Counted from the stretch's first letter, positions 1 to 9,421 are shown. The stretch: 64,000 bases of DNA from Sulfidibacter corallicola (GCF_017498545.1 NZ_CP071793.1:7868256-7932255), one strand, 5' to 3'. Program-made: numbers and translations. The notes: a model not told the origin generated them from the sequence alone.

Positions 1-217
1 CGCGACGTGCCCGCTTCCGCGTGTCGTCCGTGCCGTTTGGTCGGCTCGAGGATCCTGGTCGAGGCCGGGCCGATCCGCGACCGACCCCGCGCCGGGATGG
101 GTCGCGGTTGTACCTCTTACCGGCCCGCTGGCATGCCCGTCGATCGATCCGAACGGGAGCCGGGCTCCGGCCCGGATGTCGAACCCCGAATTCATGAACA
201 AATGTCGAGAGGTCGTT

Positions 218-1759
218 GTGAACCATACCCAGTTTTCCCAAGAAGATTTCGCTCAGATCGAGAAAAAAGGCCACAAGTTCGAATTGATTCGCCAGCAACT
301 CGCGATGTTCGAGAAAGGCGTCCCTTTTCTTCAATTGAATCGCGCCTGCACCGTGGGTGACGGCATCGTTCAGGTTCCCCCAGCCCAGCACGCGGCGTTG
401 TCCGCCCTGGCCGACGAGGCCCAAAGCGCCGGACGGGCCACCAAGTTCGTGCCCGCTTCCGGTGCCGCATCGCGCATGTTCAAGGCGTTGCACGCGGCCA
501 AGGAGGCCCTGGAGGCCGGCAACCCGGTCGAGGACGGCGCGTTCGGCACCTTCATCGACAATCTCCACCGTTTCGCCTTCTATCCCGAACTGTCCGAGCG
601 GCTCGCCGAACGCGGCGTGACCTTGGCCCAGCCGGTGGCAGCGGCGCACCACCTGCCCGTCCTGCAAACCCTGCTGGACGGCGACGCGATGAATTACGGG
701 AACCTGCCCAAGGGCCTGCTTCAGTTCCACAAGGAAGGGGACCGGGTGCGCACCTCCGTCGAGGAGCATTTCGTCGAGGCCGGCGCCTATGGTGTCGACG
801 CCGAGGGGATCGCGCGGCTGCACTTCACCGTGTCGCCGGAGCATTTCGAGGCGTTCCAGGACCTGGTCGACGAGAAGCGCGACGATTACGAGCGAGAGGG
901 CCTCAAGCTGGAGATCGGGTACAGTTTCCAGAAGCCGGCGACCGACACGATCGCCGTGGACCTGGAGAACATCCCGTTTCGCGAGGAATCCGGCCAGCTC
1001 CTGTTCCGGCCCGGGGGCCACGGTGCGTTGATCGAGAACCTCAACGACCTGGATGGCGACATCCTCTTCGTCAAGAACATCGACAACGTGGTGCCCGACC
1101 GTCTCAAGGACACGACGATTCTCTACAAGAAGATATTGGCCGGGCACCTGATGCGGGTGCAGCGGGCCCTGTTCGCCCACCTGAACTGGTTGGACGAAAA
1201 CGAGTTGAACCCACAGAAGCGCGACGAACTGTTCGACTTCGCGGCCGTGGAGTTGGGCTACATCGCACCCGAGGCGGCGCGCGGTTTGGACGACAAGGAA
1301 GCGCACGACTACCTTCATCGCCTGCTGAACCGACCGCTGCGCGTGTGCGGCATGGTCAAGAACGAGGGCGAGCCGGGCGGCGGACCCTTTTGGGTAACCG
1401 GCAAGGACGGTGCCCAGAGCGTGCAAATCGTGGAGTCGTCGCAGATCGACCGCCACGACGCCGCACAGGCGGGCATCCTCGCCTCCAGCACCCACTTCAA
1501 TCCCGTCGATTTGGTGTGCGCGGTTCGCGACTATCGCGGCAACCGTTTCAACCTGCCGGACTACGTGGACGACGAGGCGTGTTTTATCTCCGAAAAGTCG
1601 AAAAGCGGTAAATCACTCAAAGCTTTGGAGTTGCCAGGACTTTGGAACGGCGCCATGGCCAACTGGAACACCGTGTTCGTGGAAGTGCCGTTGATCACGT
1701 TCAACCCGGTCAAGACCGTCAACGATCTGTTGCGGGACGCCCATCAGCCCGGCAACTGA
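218..1759 (+). CDS. DUF4301 family protein
   Basis: A 513-residue cytoplasmic protein with no signal peptide or membrane segment. It resembles the DUF4301 family, known mostly from Bacteroidetes, whose reaction has not been established to my knowledge. The family-like block is FVPASGAASRMFKALHAAKE near residues 79-98, followed by PKGLLQFHKEG and LFRPGGHGALIENLNDLDGD. The Gly- and Ser-rich blocks resemble nucleotide-binding loops, but that is inference. The frame stays open further upstream (ATG at 176 and 194), but I prefer the GTG at 218 because GAGAGG lies five bases in front of it. The gene stands alone; a long hairpin follows the stop at 1776-1819. Confidence 0.8.
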   Translation: MNHTQFSQEDFAQIEKKGHKFELIRQQLAMFEKGVPFLQLNRACTVGDGIVQVPPAQHAALSALADEAQSAGRATKFVPASGAASRMFKALHAAKEALEAGNPVEDGAFGTFIDNLHRFAFYPELSERLAERGVTLAQPVAAAHHLPVLQTLLDGDAMNYGNLPKGLLQFHKEGDRVRTSVEEHFVEAGAYGVDAEGIARLHFTVSPEHFEAFQDLVDEKRDDYEREGLKLEIGYSFQKPATDTIAVDLENIPFREESGQLLFRPGGHGALIENLNDLDGDILFVKNIDNVVPDRLKDTTILYKKILAGHLMRVQRALFAHLNWLDENELNPQKRDELFDFAAVELGYIAPEAARGLDDKEAHDYLHRLLNRPLRVCGMVKNEGEPGGGPFWVTGKDGAQSVQIVESSQIDRHDAAQAGILASSTHFNPVDLVCAVRDYRGNRFNLPDYVDDEACFISEKSKSGKSLKALELPGLWNGAMANWNTVFVEVPLITFNPVKTVNDLLRDAHQPGN

Positions 1760-1775
1760 GGGATCCGATTTCAAC

Positions 1776-1819
1776 CGAAGGGCGGGTGGGGCTTCGAGGC
1801 GAAGCCTGCGCGCCCTTCG
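1776..1819 (+). terminator. Nested stem-loop after the DUF4301 gene
   Basis: Outer arms CGAAGGGCG (1776-1784) and CGCCCTTCG (1811-1819) pair perfectly. They enclose a second perfect stem, GGCTTCG (1790-1796) with CGAAGCC (1800-1806). There is no U-tract, so it may end or stabilise the upstream transcript rather than act as a classical Rho-independent terminator. Confidence 0.5.
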
Positions 1820-2034
1820 CGCGACGCGCAACGGGATCGACCGCTTACGATAAAACGGTGTTCACGCCGTGATTTCGATGGAAAACACCCGCGGTCCCCG
1901 CTGATCGGGATAGAATACGACCCATTGGTGCATGTCTAGATGGCGCCCTAGAGGACGGACCACTTCGGTCGCCTCGATTTTTCCGTTTCCGGATGGGCAC
2001 GAGATCCAAATCCCATCTCTGGAGTCGACCCGCA

Positions 2035-2715
2035 TTGACATCCATCGCATTGCCCGACGACAAGGAAGCGAGTCTGTGGCTGGAGCAGATCGCCAAGAAA
2101 CTGGGGGCGGGCCTGCCCCGCAAGTTCCCCCTGTTCCAGCGAATCAACAATCATCTGCACGCCCCGGCCTGGCTGGGTCAGGGCAGTGACGACCCGCTGA
2201 CGCTGATCTACCATCACCAGGTCGATGTGTTCGAGCGGGGCCGTCTGGTTTGGGGCAACCTGGTACAGGCCCACAGTTTGTTGTTCAGCCCGGGCGGCGG
2301 CAATCATCCGATGGTGGTGGTGTACCAACTGGATCCGCCGGTGTTGCAGACGTTCGCGCGCGGGTTGCGGGTGGCCGAGACCTTGTTCGAGTTGCGCCGC
2401 CGCCAGGTGGATCATCCGGCCGGAGCGAGGCTTGCCGACATGCTGAACGACGAGCATCGGCATTATTTCCAGGTGACCGTGCCGGCCTCGGTGTTGCCGA
2501 GCCCGGATGCGGGCCGCCAATTCGCCTGTTCCACCCTCGTGTTGCACCGCGAGCACCTGCCGGTCGGGTATTTGGTGGTCAATTGGTTCCCGTTGTTGAT
2601 CCAGACCCATCGACCCTTCGCGGGGGTCGTCGTCCCGCACTGGTATTGGCCGGACGCGATGGTCGAGCGGTGGTACCAAACCGACGAGGCCCATTTCCAC
2701 GAAGCGGACGCTTGA
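2035..2715 (+). CDS. Hypothetical protein
   Basis: About 226 residues with protein-like composition and this genome's usual third-position GC, but I do not recognise a family. It has no signal peptide or membrane segment. Visible features are a hydrophobic core segment (MVVVYQLDPPVLQTFARGLR), two His-rich stretches (LIYHHQVDVF, DEHRHYFQV) and an aromatic C-terminus (VVPHWYWPDAMVERWYQ). The start is uncertain: TTG at 2035 has GGAG ten bases upstream, while the ATG at 1993 falls inside a GGATGGGCACG motif that recurs in non-coding DNA elsewhere in the window, so the shorter form is preferred. It is followed by a long block of intergenic repeats. Confidence 0.6.
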   Translation: MTSIALPDDKEASLWLEQIAKKLGAGLPRKFPLFQRINNHLHAPAWLGQGSDDPLTLIYHHQVDVFERGRLVWGNLVQAHSLLFSPGGGNHPMVVVYQLDPPVLQTFARGLRVAETLFELRRRQVDHPAGARLADMLNDEHRHYFQVTVPASVLPSPDAGRQFACSTLVLHREHLPVGYLVVNWFPLLIQTHRPFAGVVVPHWYWPDAMVERWYQTDEAHFHEADA

Positions 2716-2760
2716 CCCTCCGAACCAACCCCGCCCGGAGTGCCCGAAAGCCGAGAGATT

Positions 2761-2808
2761 CGTCGTGCCCGGTAGGTTCATCAGGGGCGGTAAGCCCGCC
2801 GGCTGAAC
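2761..2808 (+). repeat. CTACC-flanked hairpin repeat, long-loop type, copy 1
   Basis: The flank CGTCGTGCCCGGTAG is followed by outer arms GTTCA/TGAAC and an inner stem GGGCGG/CCCGCC around TAAG. Copies with the same flank but other stems occur across the window, including a near-identical one at 2954-3001. Confidence 0.75.
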
Positions 2809-2953
2809 TCGCCGAAGTGACTCAGCCGAGGAGTTCCCGCATGCTTTGAGAGTCGGCGCGGCAGTAGGTTGGTCAGGGGCGGTAAGCCGGCCCGGCCGAC
2901 ATTTCGAAGCGACTCAGGCTTCGCAAGATCAAGTGGTAAAAGAGCGAAAGATT

Positions 2954-3001
2954 CGTCGTGCCCGGTAGGTTCATCAGGGGCGGTAAGCCCGCCGGCTGAA
3001 C
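2954..3001 (+). repeat. CTACC-flanked hairpin repeat, long-loop type, copy 2
   Basis: Same flank, arms and inner stem as the copy at 2761-2808, within a larger duplicated block. Confidence 0.75.
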
Positions 3002-3192
3002 TTTTCGAAGCGACTTAGCCGAGGAGTTCCCGCATGCTTTGAGAGTCGGCGCGGCAGTAGGTTGGCCGGCCCGGCCGACATTTCGAAGCGACTCAGGCTT
3101 CGCAAGATCAAGTGGTAAAAGAGCGAAGCGGATAAGTCGGTCGTCGAGATCTCTCGATGTTCGATTTTGATCTTTGCCAAGTTACTTCGATT

Positions 3193-3232
3193 GGTTGAGC
3201 AAGCTGCCATACCGGCCGTGCTCAACCTACAG
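3193..3232 (+). repeat. Hairpin repeat with GGTTGAGCA arms
   Basis: GGTTGAGCA (3193-3201) pairs with TGCTCAACC (3219-3227), followed by TACAGGCTTTACG. The loop contains CATACCGGCCGT. A relative at 26866-26886 has the arms changed to GTGGAGCA/TGCTCCAC, so both sides changed together. Confidence 0.7.
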
Positions 3233-3638
3233 GCTTTACGTCTCTTACGCGCATGCGGGCTCTCCGATTTGGCTCGCTTCGCGTTGTATCTTTCTCGAAA
3301 TCGAGCGGGTTTGCCCGCCGGCGTGCGGCTCTTACTGATACAAACTATGTAAAATTCAAAGATAAAGATAAAAACCTAAAAAGGCGGATGTGCGGGGAGT
3401 TCGTCGAAAAGTGTCGGCCCGGCGCCCTGGGTGGGTACGGCCGGTATGGCCCGGCACCTACTGCCACGGCGCCCCTCTCGTGAATGCGGGAACTCCCTAG
3501 CGATTCGTTGGTGGCCGGTGTGCCGCTCCGTGATCTCCGCGAACTCTAATATGTAACAAGCTCTGTAAAGCTCGAAGGTAACGCTAAAAACATCTGTTGG
3601 AACAAGCTGCGTTTGGAGCGCCCGAATGCGGAGAGATT

Positions 3639-3672
3639 CGTCGTGCCAGGTAGGTTCATCCGCCGGATGAAC
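3639..3672 (+). repeat. CTACC-flanked hairpin repeat, short-loop type
   Basis: CGTCGTGCCAGGTAG is followed by the palindrome GTTCATCCGCCGGATGAAC (8-bp arms, GCC loop), the same unit that is tandemly repeated at 13.1-13.7 kb. Confidence 0.75.
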
Positions 3673-3746
3673 TAGTCGAAGTAATCCAGGTGAGGAGTTC
3701 CAACCTATTTTCGAGGGTCGGCGCGATCCTAAGTCGGCTTCAAAAT

Positions 3747-3780
3747 GTGCGCCGGGCCGGCGCACCTACCGGGCACGACG
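3747..3780 (-). repeat. CTACC-flanked hairpin repeat with GTGCGCCG arms
   Basis: GTGCGCCG-GGC-CGGCGCAC is followed by CTACCGGGCACGACG. The flank matches the other copies in inverse orientation, but the stem sequence is entirely different and still pairs perfectly. Confidence 0.75.
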
Positions 3781-4012
3781 CCCCTTTCGTAGATGCGGGC
3801 ACACCTATGCGATTCGCTTCGATTAGTTTCTGACCTGAAACCCGGGCCCCCGGCCTGGGCGGCGACTTTGTGGTGAAATTCCCACCCGCCCGCTGCGCCC
3901 CTGATTTTCAAGTTTACCCACCCGCCTTCACACCAAAAATATGCCCTTTCCGCTCGGAGTCTGGTTACCATGGAACCACAGGTTCTTTTCAAGGTTTCGG
4001 TTCGAGGTGCTT

Positions 4013-6094
4013 TTGAACCAGAGTGAGTCGTCCGCGGGTTGGCCTCGCGGCATCGGATACGTACGGAAAGTGCTGCTGCTTGCCGTCCTGTACTTTTCGG
4101 TCTCCTGGCTGGGCTTCCAATTCAGCTTCGCCCAGAACCGGGTCGTCCTGGTCTGGCCTGCCTGCGGCGTGGCGCTCGCCGGCCTGTACGGATTCGGGCG
4201 CGGCCTTTGGCCAGGTATCTGGATCGGCACCTTTGCCGCGGCCATGGTTCAGAGCGGGGCGCCCCTGTTCGCCGTGCTGGCCGGCGCCGGCAACAGCCTG
4301 GGCGCCGCGATCGGCGCGAGCTGGCTGCGCAGTCGACCCTTCCAACCCGAACTGGGCCGCGTGCGCGACGTGGTCTGCCTGTTCCTCGTGAGCCTGGTCA
4401 ATGCAGCGGTCAACGGGATCTGTGGCAGCTTGTCGCTGTGGGGTTCGGGCATCATTGCCCGCGAAGGAGTGACCACCGCCCTGGGCGTCTGGTGGCTCGG
4501 CGATGCGATGGGCATCCTGATGACCGCGCCGGTGCTGCTGGTTTGGTGTTTTCAGCCGCTGCCGCCCTTCTCCTGGCGAAAGGCGGGGGAGGCCTTCCTG
4601 TTGGCCCTGTCCCTGGCCACCGCCGGCTGGTTGGTCTTTGGCGACGCGCGCTCCTGGTTGGTGACCCACACGCTCACCTACGCCATTTTTCCCTTTATCG
4701 TGTGGGCCGCGCTGCGCTTCGGCCAACGCGGCGTGGTGGTCGGCATGCTTTTCGGGATTTCCTTCGCCATCGACGGAACCGCTCGGGGTCTGGGACCTTT
4801 CGCCATGGATTCCATCCACCAGAGCATGATCCAGTTGGATGTCTATATTTTCGTGGTCTGTTTTATTTCCATGGTTTTGGCGGCTTTCCTGGCGGAGCAC
4901 GAGCGCTTGGAGGACGAGATGCGCCTCGCGCTGCACCGGGCCGAACAGGCGACCCTCACCAAGAGCCGTTTCCTGGCCAATATGAGTCACGAGATCCGTA
5001 CCCCGATCAACGGCATCCAGGGCATGGCCGAGCTTCTGTTGGGTTCCAACCTCAGCGCCAAGGCCGAGGACTACGTTCACACCATCGTGCGCTCCAGCCG
5101 CGAGCTGTTGACGGTGATCAACGACATTCTGGACTTCTCGAAAATGGAGGCCGGCAAGCTTGAATTCCAGCGGAAACCCTTTCTCGTCCCGCAATTGACC
5201 CAGGATCTGGTGCGGCTTTTGGAGTGGAAGGCGCGCGAAAAGGAAATCGAATTGATCACCCGGGTCGACGATGAGGTGCCGGAGGTCATCGTCGGTGATC
5301 CCGCCCGCCTGCGTCAGGCCCTGCTGAACCTGTTGAGCAACGCCGTCAAATTCACGGACCGCGGTTCGGTGCACTTCGAGGTGAGCCGGCTCGAGGCGTC
5401 CCCGGAACAGGCAGAACCAACGGCCAACCTATGCTTCCGCGTGAAGGATACGGGCATCGGCATCGCCGAAGAAAAACTGGAAAGCGTGTTCGATCCCTTC
5501 AGTCAGGGCGATCCCTCCATGTCCCGCAAGTACGGCGGCACCGGCCTGGGCCTGGTCATCACGCGCGAAATCGTCGAGCAGATGGGCGGGCAGATCGAGG
5601 TGGAGAGCGCGTTGGGGGTGGGATCGACATTCACTTTCGAGGTGCCGTTCGCGCTGCCTACCGAATCGGAAGCCCGCGATGCCAGGCCTGCTTCGGCAAC
5701 CCGCAAAAAGCGAAGAGCCGTCGAACCGCGCGGCGTCCACGTGCTGTTGGTGGAGGACAATGCGATCAACCGCAGGGTGGCTGGTGAATTTTTGAGAATG
5801 GGCGGATTTTCATGGGACGAGGCGAGGAATGGAAAGGAAGCGGTGATGCGCTTCGGTCAGGCGAAATACGACCTGATTCTGATGGATTGCCAAATGCCGG
5901 AGATGGATGGGTTCGAGGCGACGAAGCAGATCCGCGCGATGGAGCAGGGCCGTTCCCATATTCCGATCGTGGCGTTGACGGCGAATGCGATGCCCGAAGA
6001 TCGGGCGCAGTGCCTCGCTTCGGGGATGGATGACTTTTTGGCGAAACCGGTTCGCAGCGGCCAACTCTGGGAAATGATCGAAGCGCATCTCTGA
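4013..6094 (+). CDS. MASE1-domain hybrid sensor histidine kinase
   Basis: A membrane sensor of about 693 residues that should autophosphorylate on His and pass phosphate to its own receiver domain. Residues 20-300 hold about eight hydrophobic helices of the MASE1 type (WPACGVALAGLYGFGRGLWPG near the start). The HisKA box is FLANMSHEIRTPINGIQGM with His326. The ATPase domain has the N-box LLNLLSNAVKFTD and the G-boxes VKDTGIGI and GGTGLGLVI. The C-terminal receiver (about 575-693) has the phospho-acceptor Asp625 in LILMDCQMPEMDG. There is no DNA-binding output domain and no adjacent regulator, so its partner lies elsewhere. I chose the TTG at 4013, with GAGG five bases upstream; an ATG at 3941 would add 24 residues that do not resemble a MASE1 N-terminus. 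Confidence 0.88.
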   Translation: MNQSESSAGWPRGIGYVRKVLLLAVLYFSVSWLGFQFSFAQNRVVLVWPACGVALAGLYGFGRGLWPGIWIGTFAAAMVQSGAPLFAVLAGAGNSLGAAIGASWLRSRPFQPELGRVRDVVCLFLVSLVNAAVNGICGSLSLWGSGIIAREGVTTALGVWWLGDAMGILMTAPVLLVWCFQPLPPFSWRKAGEAFLLALSLATAGWLVFGDARSWLVTHTLTYAIFPFIVWAALRFGQRGVVVGMLFGISFAIDGTARGLGPFAMDSIHQSMIQLDVYIFVVCFISMVLAAFLAEHERLEDEMRLALHRAEQATLTKSRFLANMSHEIRTPINGIQGMAELLLGSNLSAKAEDYVHTIVRSSRELLTVINDILDFSKMEAGKLEFQRKPFLVPQLTQDLVRLLEWKAREKEIELITRVDDEVPEVIVGDPARLRQALLNLLSNAVKFTDRGSVHFEVSRLEASPEQAEPTANLCFRVKDTGIGIAEEKLESVFDPFSQGDPSMSRKYGGTGLGLVITREIVEQMGGQIEVESALGVGSTFTFEVPFALPTESEARDARPASATRKKRRAVEPRGVHVLLVEDNAINRRVAGEFLRMGGFSWDEARNGKEAVMRFGQAKYDLILMDCQMPEMDGFEATKQIRAMEQGRSHIPIVALTANAMPEDRAQCLASGMDDFLAKPVRSGQLWEMIEAHL

Positions 6095-6147
6095 TGGGTG
6101 GAGGGGGATTTTCATAGAGACGGGGTGTTTGGGTTGGGTTCTTTTTC

Positions 6148-6356
6148 TACCACAGAGTCGCCGCCCAGGCCGGGGGCCCGGGTTTCAGGTGGGTAACTAA
6201 TCGAAGCGAATCGTTTGGGAGTTCCCGCATTTGTGAGAGGGGCGTCGTTGCAGTAAGTTGGCCCGCCGGGCCGACATTTTTCGACGAACTCCCCGCACAT
6301 CCGCCTTTTTAGGTTTTTATCTTTACCTTCGAGCTTTACAGAGTTTGTTACATAAA
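6148..6356 (+). repeat. ~205-bp dispersed repeat, copy 1
   Basis: It runs from ACCACAGAGTCGCCGCCC through GGGGGCCCGGGTTTCAGG and TTCGACGAACTCC to TTTTTAGGTTTTTATC and a TTTGTTACATAA end. It is nearly identical to 51571-51777 in the same orientation and to 38789-38999 inverted, with a diverged split copy at 3343-3878. It has no conserved reading frame. Confidence 0.8.
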
Positions 6357-7023
6357 AGTCCACGGAGAGCGCAGAGAGAGAAAACGGATTTTCGTCCTGA
6401 GGCCGTTCCTCTTCCAGGCCGCGCGCCGAGTCCAAGATGAGACCGGAACATCGCGTAAGGTGACATTTGGAACCATCCCTATCCAATTTTCATCCAGAGA
6501 TCATTTCTATTTGATCGATATAAAAACTATTTGTTTTCAGGTTGTTGTGCTTGGTATGTGGTTTGGCTAAAAACTACAGGAGCCATCTATCGGGGCGTTG
6601 TTTTCTCTGCGTTCTCTGTGACCTCTGGGGTGAATAAAAAAACGAAATTTTGATGACTATATGTCTGTGTTTGGATCGATGTTTGTAGTTGCTCGTTCGT
6701 GTTTTTTTTGAGCGGTTTGGGTCTTTTTTGTGGTGTTTGGTTTGTGAAGCGGGTGATGAGGTGGTCTTGGATTGGCGCTCATGGCTTGGTCAAGCCGGTG
6801 GCGGTGTGCCGGTGGGTCGAATCTCGGTAGAAGAAACGCCTTCCGTTGACCGATATTGGGAAAAGTTCCGGTTGATGAATTGGAAATGGAGTCAAGGAGT
6901 CAATTTTCCCATTGACACTCTTTGTGAATTGACGCTAGGATTCAAATTAACCTCAATATTTTTTGTTTCTTATTTACTAGATGGTTGCTTATCTCGTCTC
7001 TTTTCTGTTGTTAAAGGGGATTT
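6357..7023. other. Gene-free AT-rich stretch before the CxxC lipoprotein gene
   Basis: It carries an inverted pair of 'cacrgagarcgcagaga' sequences (about 6362-6385 and 6602-6625) and then AT-rich DNA unlike the GC-rich surroundings. A 126-codon open frame at 6689-7069 overlaps the following gene's start and has no supporting features, so I treat the stretch as non-coding. Confidence 0.6.
6912..6941 (+). promoter_or_regulatory. Possible sigma-70-type promoter
   Basis: TTGACA at 6912-6917 and TAGGAT at 6936-6941 are 18 bases apart and about 80 bases upstream of the next start codon. The -10 match is only four of six, so this is tentative. Confidence 0.3.
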
Positions 7024-7557
7024 ATGCGTTGTCGCCCAGGTATTTTATTGGGTTTGGCTATATTTATGAGTGTTTGTACAACTGAAACCGAGGACGGCTC
7101 CGCGGCCTCCTCGGTTTCAGCTACCAACCTCGCTTATGCCTTTGACTTTAACGCACTTGAAACGTTGACACCCTTCACCGCGTTCGATCCCCTAATCCAT
7201 TGCCAGTCTGAATTTACCGTCATTCTGTATTTTTCAGAACTTAGCTGCACGACCTGCACCGACGAGTCGCTCGTCTATCTTGCCGAGTGGCATGAGGCTT
7301 TGGCCGACAAGGTCGATTTTCTGCTGGTAGTCCAAGGGCAAGATCCACTTTATTTGAACAATCTCAGACGTTTGGGGCGTGTGAAGTATCCCATTCTGCT
7401 GGAATCGGAGCCCGGTATGCTGGGCCTGCCCGAAACGGCGGTGTTGTTGGTTCGCAAAGGTGCTTCCGAGCCGGTATGGGGGTTTCACCCGGTGCCTGGT
7501 GGCGAGAACCAACGCCATGCCGAGCGGTTCCTCGCGAGATTGCACGAATTGATTTAA
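7024..7557 (+). CDS. Thioredoxin-like CxxC lipoprotein
   Basis: A 177-residue exported protein. The N-terminus is a lipoprotein signal, with GLAIFMSVC making Cys18 the probable lipidation site. The mature part has a thioredoxin-like beta strand (FTVILYFSEL) followed at once by SCTTCTDES, a CxxC motif at the usual redox-site position. Further on come a second strand (DFLLVVQGQD) and a LPETAVLL stretch where thioredoxins carry the cis-Pro. A role in thiol-disulfide exchange outside the cytoplasm is inferred from fold and motif. AAAGGGG precedes the ATG. The gene lies 61 bases upstream of a propeller lipoprotein on the same strand, so the two are probably co-transcribed. Confidence 0.72.
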   Translation: MRCRPGILLGLAIFMSVCTTETEDGSAASSVSATNLAYAFDFNALETLTPFTAFDPLIHCQSEFTVILYFSELSCTTCTDESLVYLAEWHEALADKVDFLLVVQGQDPLYLNNLRRLGRVKYPILLESEPGMLGLPETAVLLVRKGASEPVWGFHPVPGGENQRHAERFLARLHELI

Positions 7558-7618
7558 TTCCGGATCTTTTGGGTTTTCGGCGCCGAACCCGTCGCGTGCC
7601 TGTAGAAATGAGGAAAAC

Positions 7619-8884
7619 ATGTCTCTATTCCCATGCCTCCGCACGGTATGTGTGGTGCTGGCGGCCGTGTTGTCGATCGCTTGTGGGAACGGCGATCCCG
7701 TGGCCGCCCTGGTTCAGAACGTGCCCACCCGACCTTCCGCCGATGTACCCCGGGTACCCGGAACCAAGGTGTTCGAAGCGGTGCGGGCGGTCCCGGATGT
7801 GGATCCCGGCATCGATCATTTTATGGAAGTTGCCGGGGTGGTTCCCCTGGAAGTCACCGAAGAAGCGATCGTGGGCGAAGTCACCAGCCTGGTTTGGCTC
7901 GACGGTCATTGGTACCTCACCGACAAATTGCAGCAGAAAGTGTTTTGCTTCCGTCAGGACGGCCGTTTCGTCCGTGCCTTCGGCGGTTTGGGTCAGGGCC
8001 CGGGCGAGTTTCAATCGGTGCGCACCATTCGGGTCGCCTTCGACGACCACCTCGCCATTGCCGATCTCCAATTCGGCGCGATCCATTTGTTCCGACCCGA
8101 CGGGACCTTCGTCCGTCGCGTCCAACCCCATATCGACGGCAAGGTATTCCTGAGCCGCATTCAGTTCGAATGGCCACGTGAGGACCTGTTGATCATGGCC
8201 CGGTTCGCGAGTGCCGACCCTGTCGCGCCGCTCCACGTGGCCCTCGATCCGGATGCGTCGTCGCCGCGAGTGCTGTTCGGGTTCGGCAGGCGCAATCCGG
8301 CCGCGACCGAAGCGCTGGCACGTGGCGTGGGCCTGAAGGCGTTCACGGCCTTCGCTCGGGTGGGCGACACCATCTGGTCCGGTTCGCCCTACGAGACCGT
8401 GGTTTCGGTTTTCGATCTGGACGGCTATTTTCACGCCGATTTGGGGACCGACATCGCGCGCAATCCCGAAACCATGCTCCAAGCCGAGGATGTGGAGGGG
8501 CTGGCCGACGTCACCGATCCCCGCGGCGAAACGGTGCGCAACCTGGTGCAAAAGGGTGCCAACCATATGATCCTGCCGGTGGACGATCGCGTTCTGGTCT
8601 GGCTGGGCGAGGCGTTCGATCTCTACGATCGAGCCGGTAACCTGATTCACGGCAATTTGAAAACCCACCGGATGATCCCCGTCGGGACCGGCGACGGTTT
8701 GCTCGTCACGCGGGTGCCGCCAGGGCTCACGATCGACGAAGCCGTTCGCCACTATGGCGGGGAAGCGATACGCAATCATCTGGAGACACATGAATATCCC
8801 GGCTACGACAATCCCTTTCTGGTGTTGTATCGGTTCCGGGAAGAGGCCTTCACCCAAACCCGGGAATCACTGGACCTGAACTAG
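7619..8884 (+). CDS. Six-bladed beta-propeller (NHL-like) lipoprotein
   Basis: A 421-residue lipoprotein. The signal has lipobox LSIAC, with lipidation at about Cys22. The body shows NHL/6-bladed-propeller blades such as VFCFRQDGRFVRAFGGLGQG, GPGEFQSVRTIRV and IHLFRPDGTFVRRV, the pattern of the TolB-like/DUF5128 propellers that abound in Bacteroidetes. Such propellers usually bind a ligand rather than catalyse; the ligand is unknown. GAGGAAAAC sits directly before the ATG. The upstream partner is the CxxC lipoprotein; 537 bases downstream is a small secreted Cys-rich peptide. A second propeller gene at 23.2-24.4 kb also has a small Cys-rich peptide neighbour. Confidence 0.82.
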   Translation: MSLFPCLRTVCVVLAAVLSIACGNGDPVAALVQNVPTRPSADVPRVPGTKVFEAVRAVPDVDPGIDHFMEVAGVVPLEVTEEAIVGEVTSLVWLDGHWYLTDKLQQKVFCFRQDGRFVRAFGGLGQGPGEFQSVRTIRVAFDDHLAIADLQFGAIHLFRPDGTFVRRVQPHIDGKVFLSRIQFEWPREDLLIMARFASADPVAPLHVALDPDASSPRVLFGFGRRNPAATEALARGVGLKAFTAFARVGDTIWSGSPYETVVSVFDLDGYFHADLGTDIARNPETMLQAEDVEGLADVTDPRGETVRNLVQKGANHMILPVDDRVLVWLGEAFDLYDRAGNLIHGNLKTHRMIPVGTGDGLLVTRVPPGLTIDEAVRHYGGEAIRNHLETHEYPGYDNPFLVLYRFREEAFTQTRESLDLN

Positions 8885-9421
8885 TGCCCTCCCAGAAGTG
8901 GAAAGATCGTGACAGCCGTGTTGGTTCGTCTGGGTGGGCCCGGTATCGGCTCTCAGCCGTCAGGCCTCGGCAAGGTGCTTGTTTGTAGGTGGTTCGCTGG
9001 CACTTGATACCCGAAAGCCGATACCAGTCGTACTTGGGGACCCGTTGATTCGGAGGAGTCATTTCAAAATCCACAGTTCCTGGATGGGCAATGAACCAGG
9101 TCCGGGAATTCTTCCGCCATGTGCGGGAGGGAAGGGGTTTCCGACGATCGGACCTAGACTCGTGAGGGCCAGGAGGTCATCGGGCCGCCTGCCCCCGCGC
9201 TGCAACCCCAACCCCGGCGATCGCCCTACTTTCGAGTCGTCCCGTTGGGGCGCGGAGGGCCCCGGTCTCCTGCCGACCGATGGCGCCCGACCGAACTCGC
9301 AGATTTTCGCGTTTTGCGGAAAACCGGGATGTGCCGCGAGGTGTGTCTCGGGTCTCGAGGGAGCGCGTGCTCGTTCCCTCCCTCGTCCTGATCTCATCTA
9401 CATTTCATTAGGAGAAAACAC
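8885..9421 (+). other. Gene-free stretch between propeller and peptide genes
   Basis: No supported gene. A 163-codon open frame spans most of it but is Pro/Arg/Gly-rich in an atypical way and runs into the start of the peptide gene. A lone half of the CTGGATGGGCA repeat lies at 9080-9090. The promoter of the peptide gene must lie here if it is transcribed on its own, but I see no convincing -35/-10 pair. Confidence 0.5.

Larger units (their letters stand above)
2716..3940. repeat. Gene-free block of intergenic repeats
   Basis: There is no credible gene in these 1.2 kb. The stretch 2745-2935 is repeated almost exactly at 2945-3115, each copy carrying a GTTCA...TGAAC hairpin and a 'gaagcgactcaggcttcg' tail. 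Further hairpins lie at 3193-3230, 3639-3672 and 3747-3780. Segments 3343-3500 and 3777-3878 are diverged pieces of the roughly 205-bp repeat that is near-intact at 6148, 38789 and 51571. Short open frames here are by-products of GC-rich repeat sequence. Confidence 0.8.

Noticed and set aside
6258..6440. Short open frames recurring inside the ~205-bp repeats (also near 38607-38885 and 51680-51931)
   Set aside because: The similar N-termini come only from the shared repeat; the frames run out of the element into unrelated DNA and end at different points, so there is no conserved protein.
6689..7069. 126-codon open frame upstream of and overlapping the CxxC lipoprotein gene
   Set aside because: It has no ribosome binding site, overlaps the well-supported start at 7024 in another frame, and its composition reflects AT-rich intergenic DNA with no recognisable domain.
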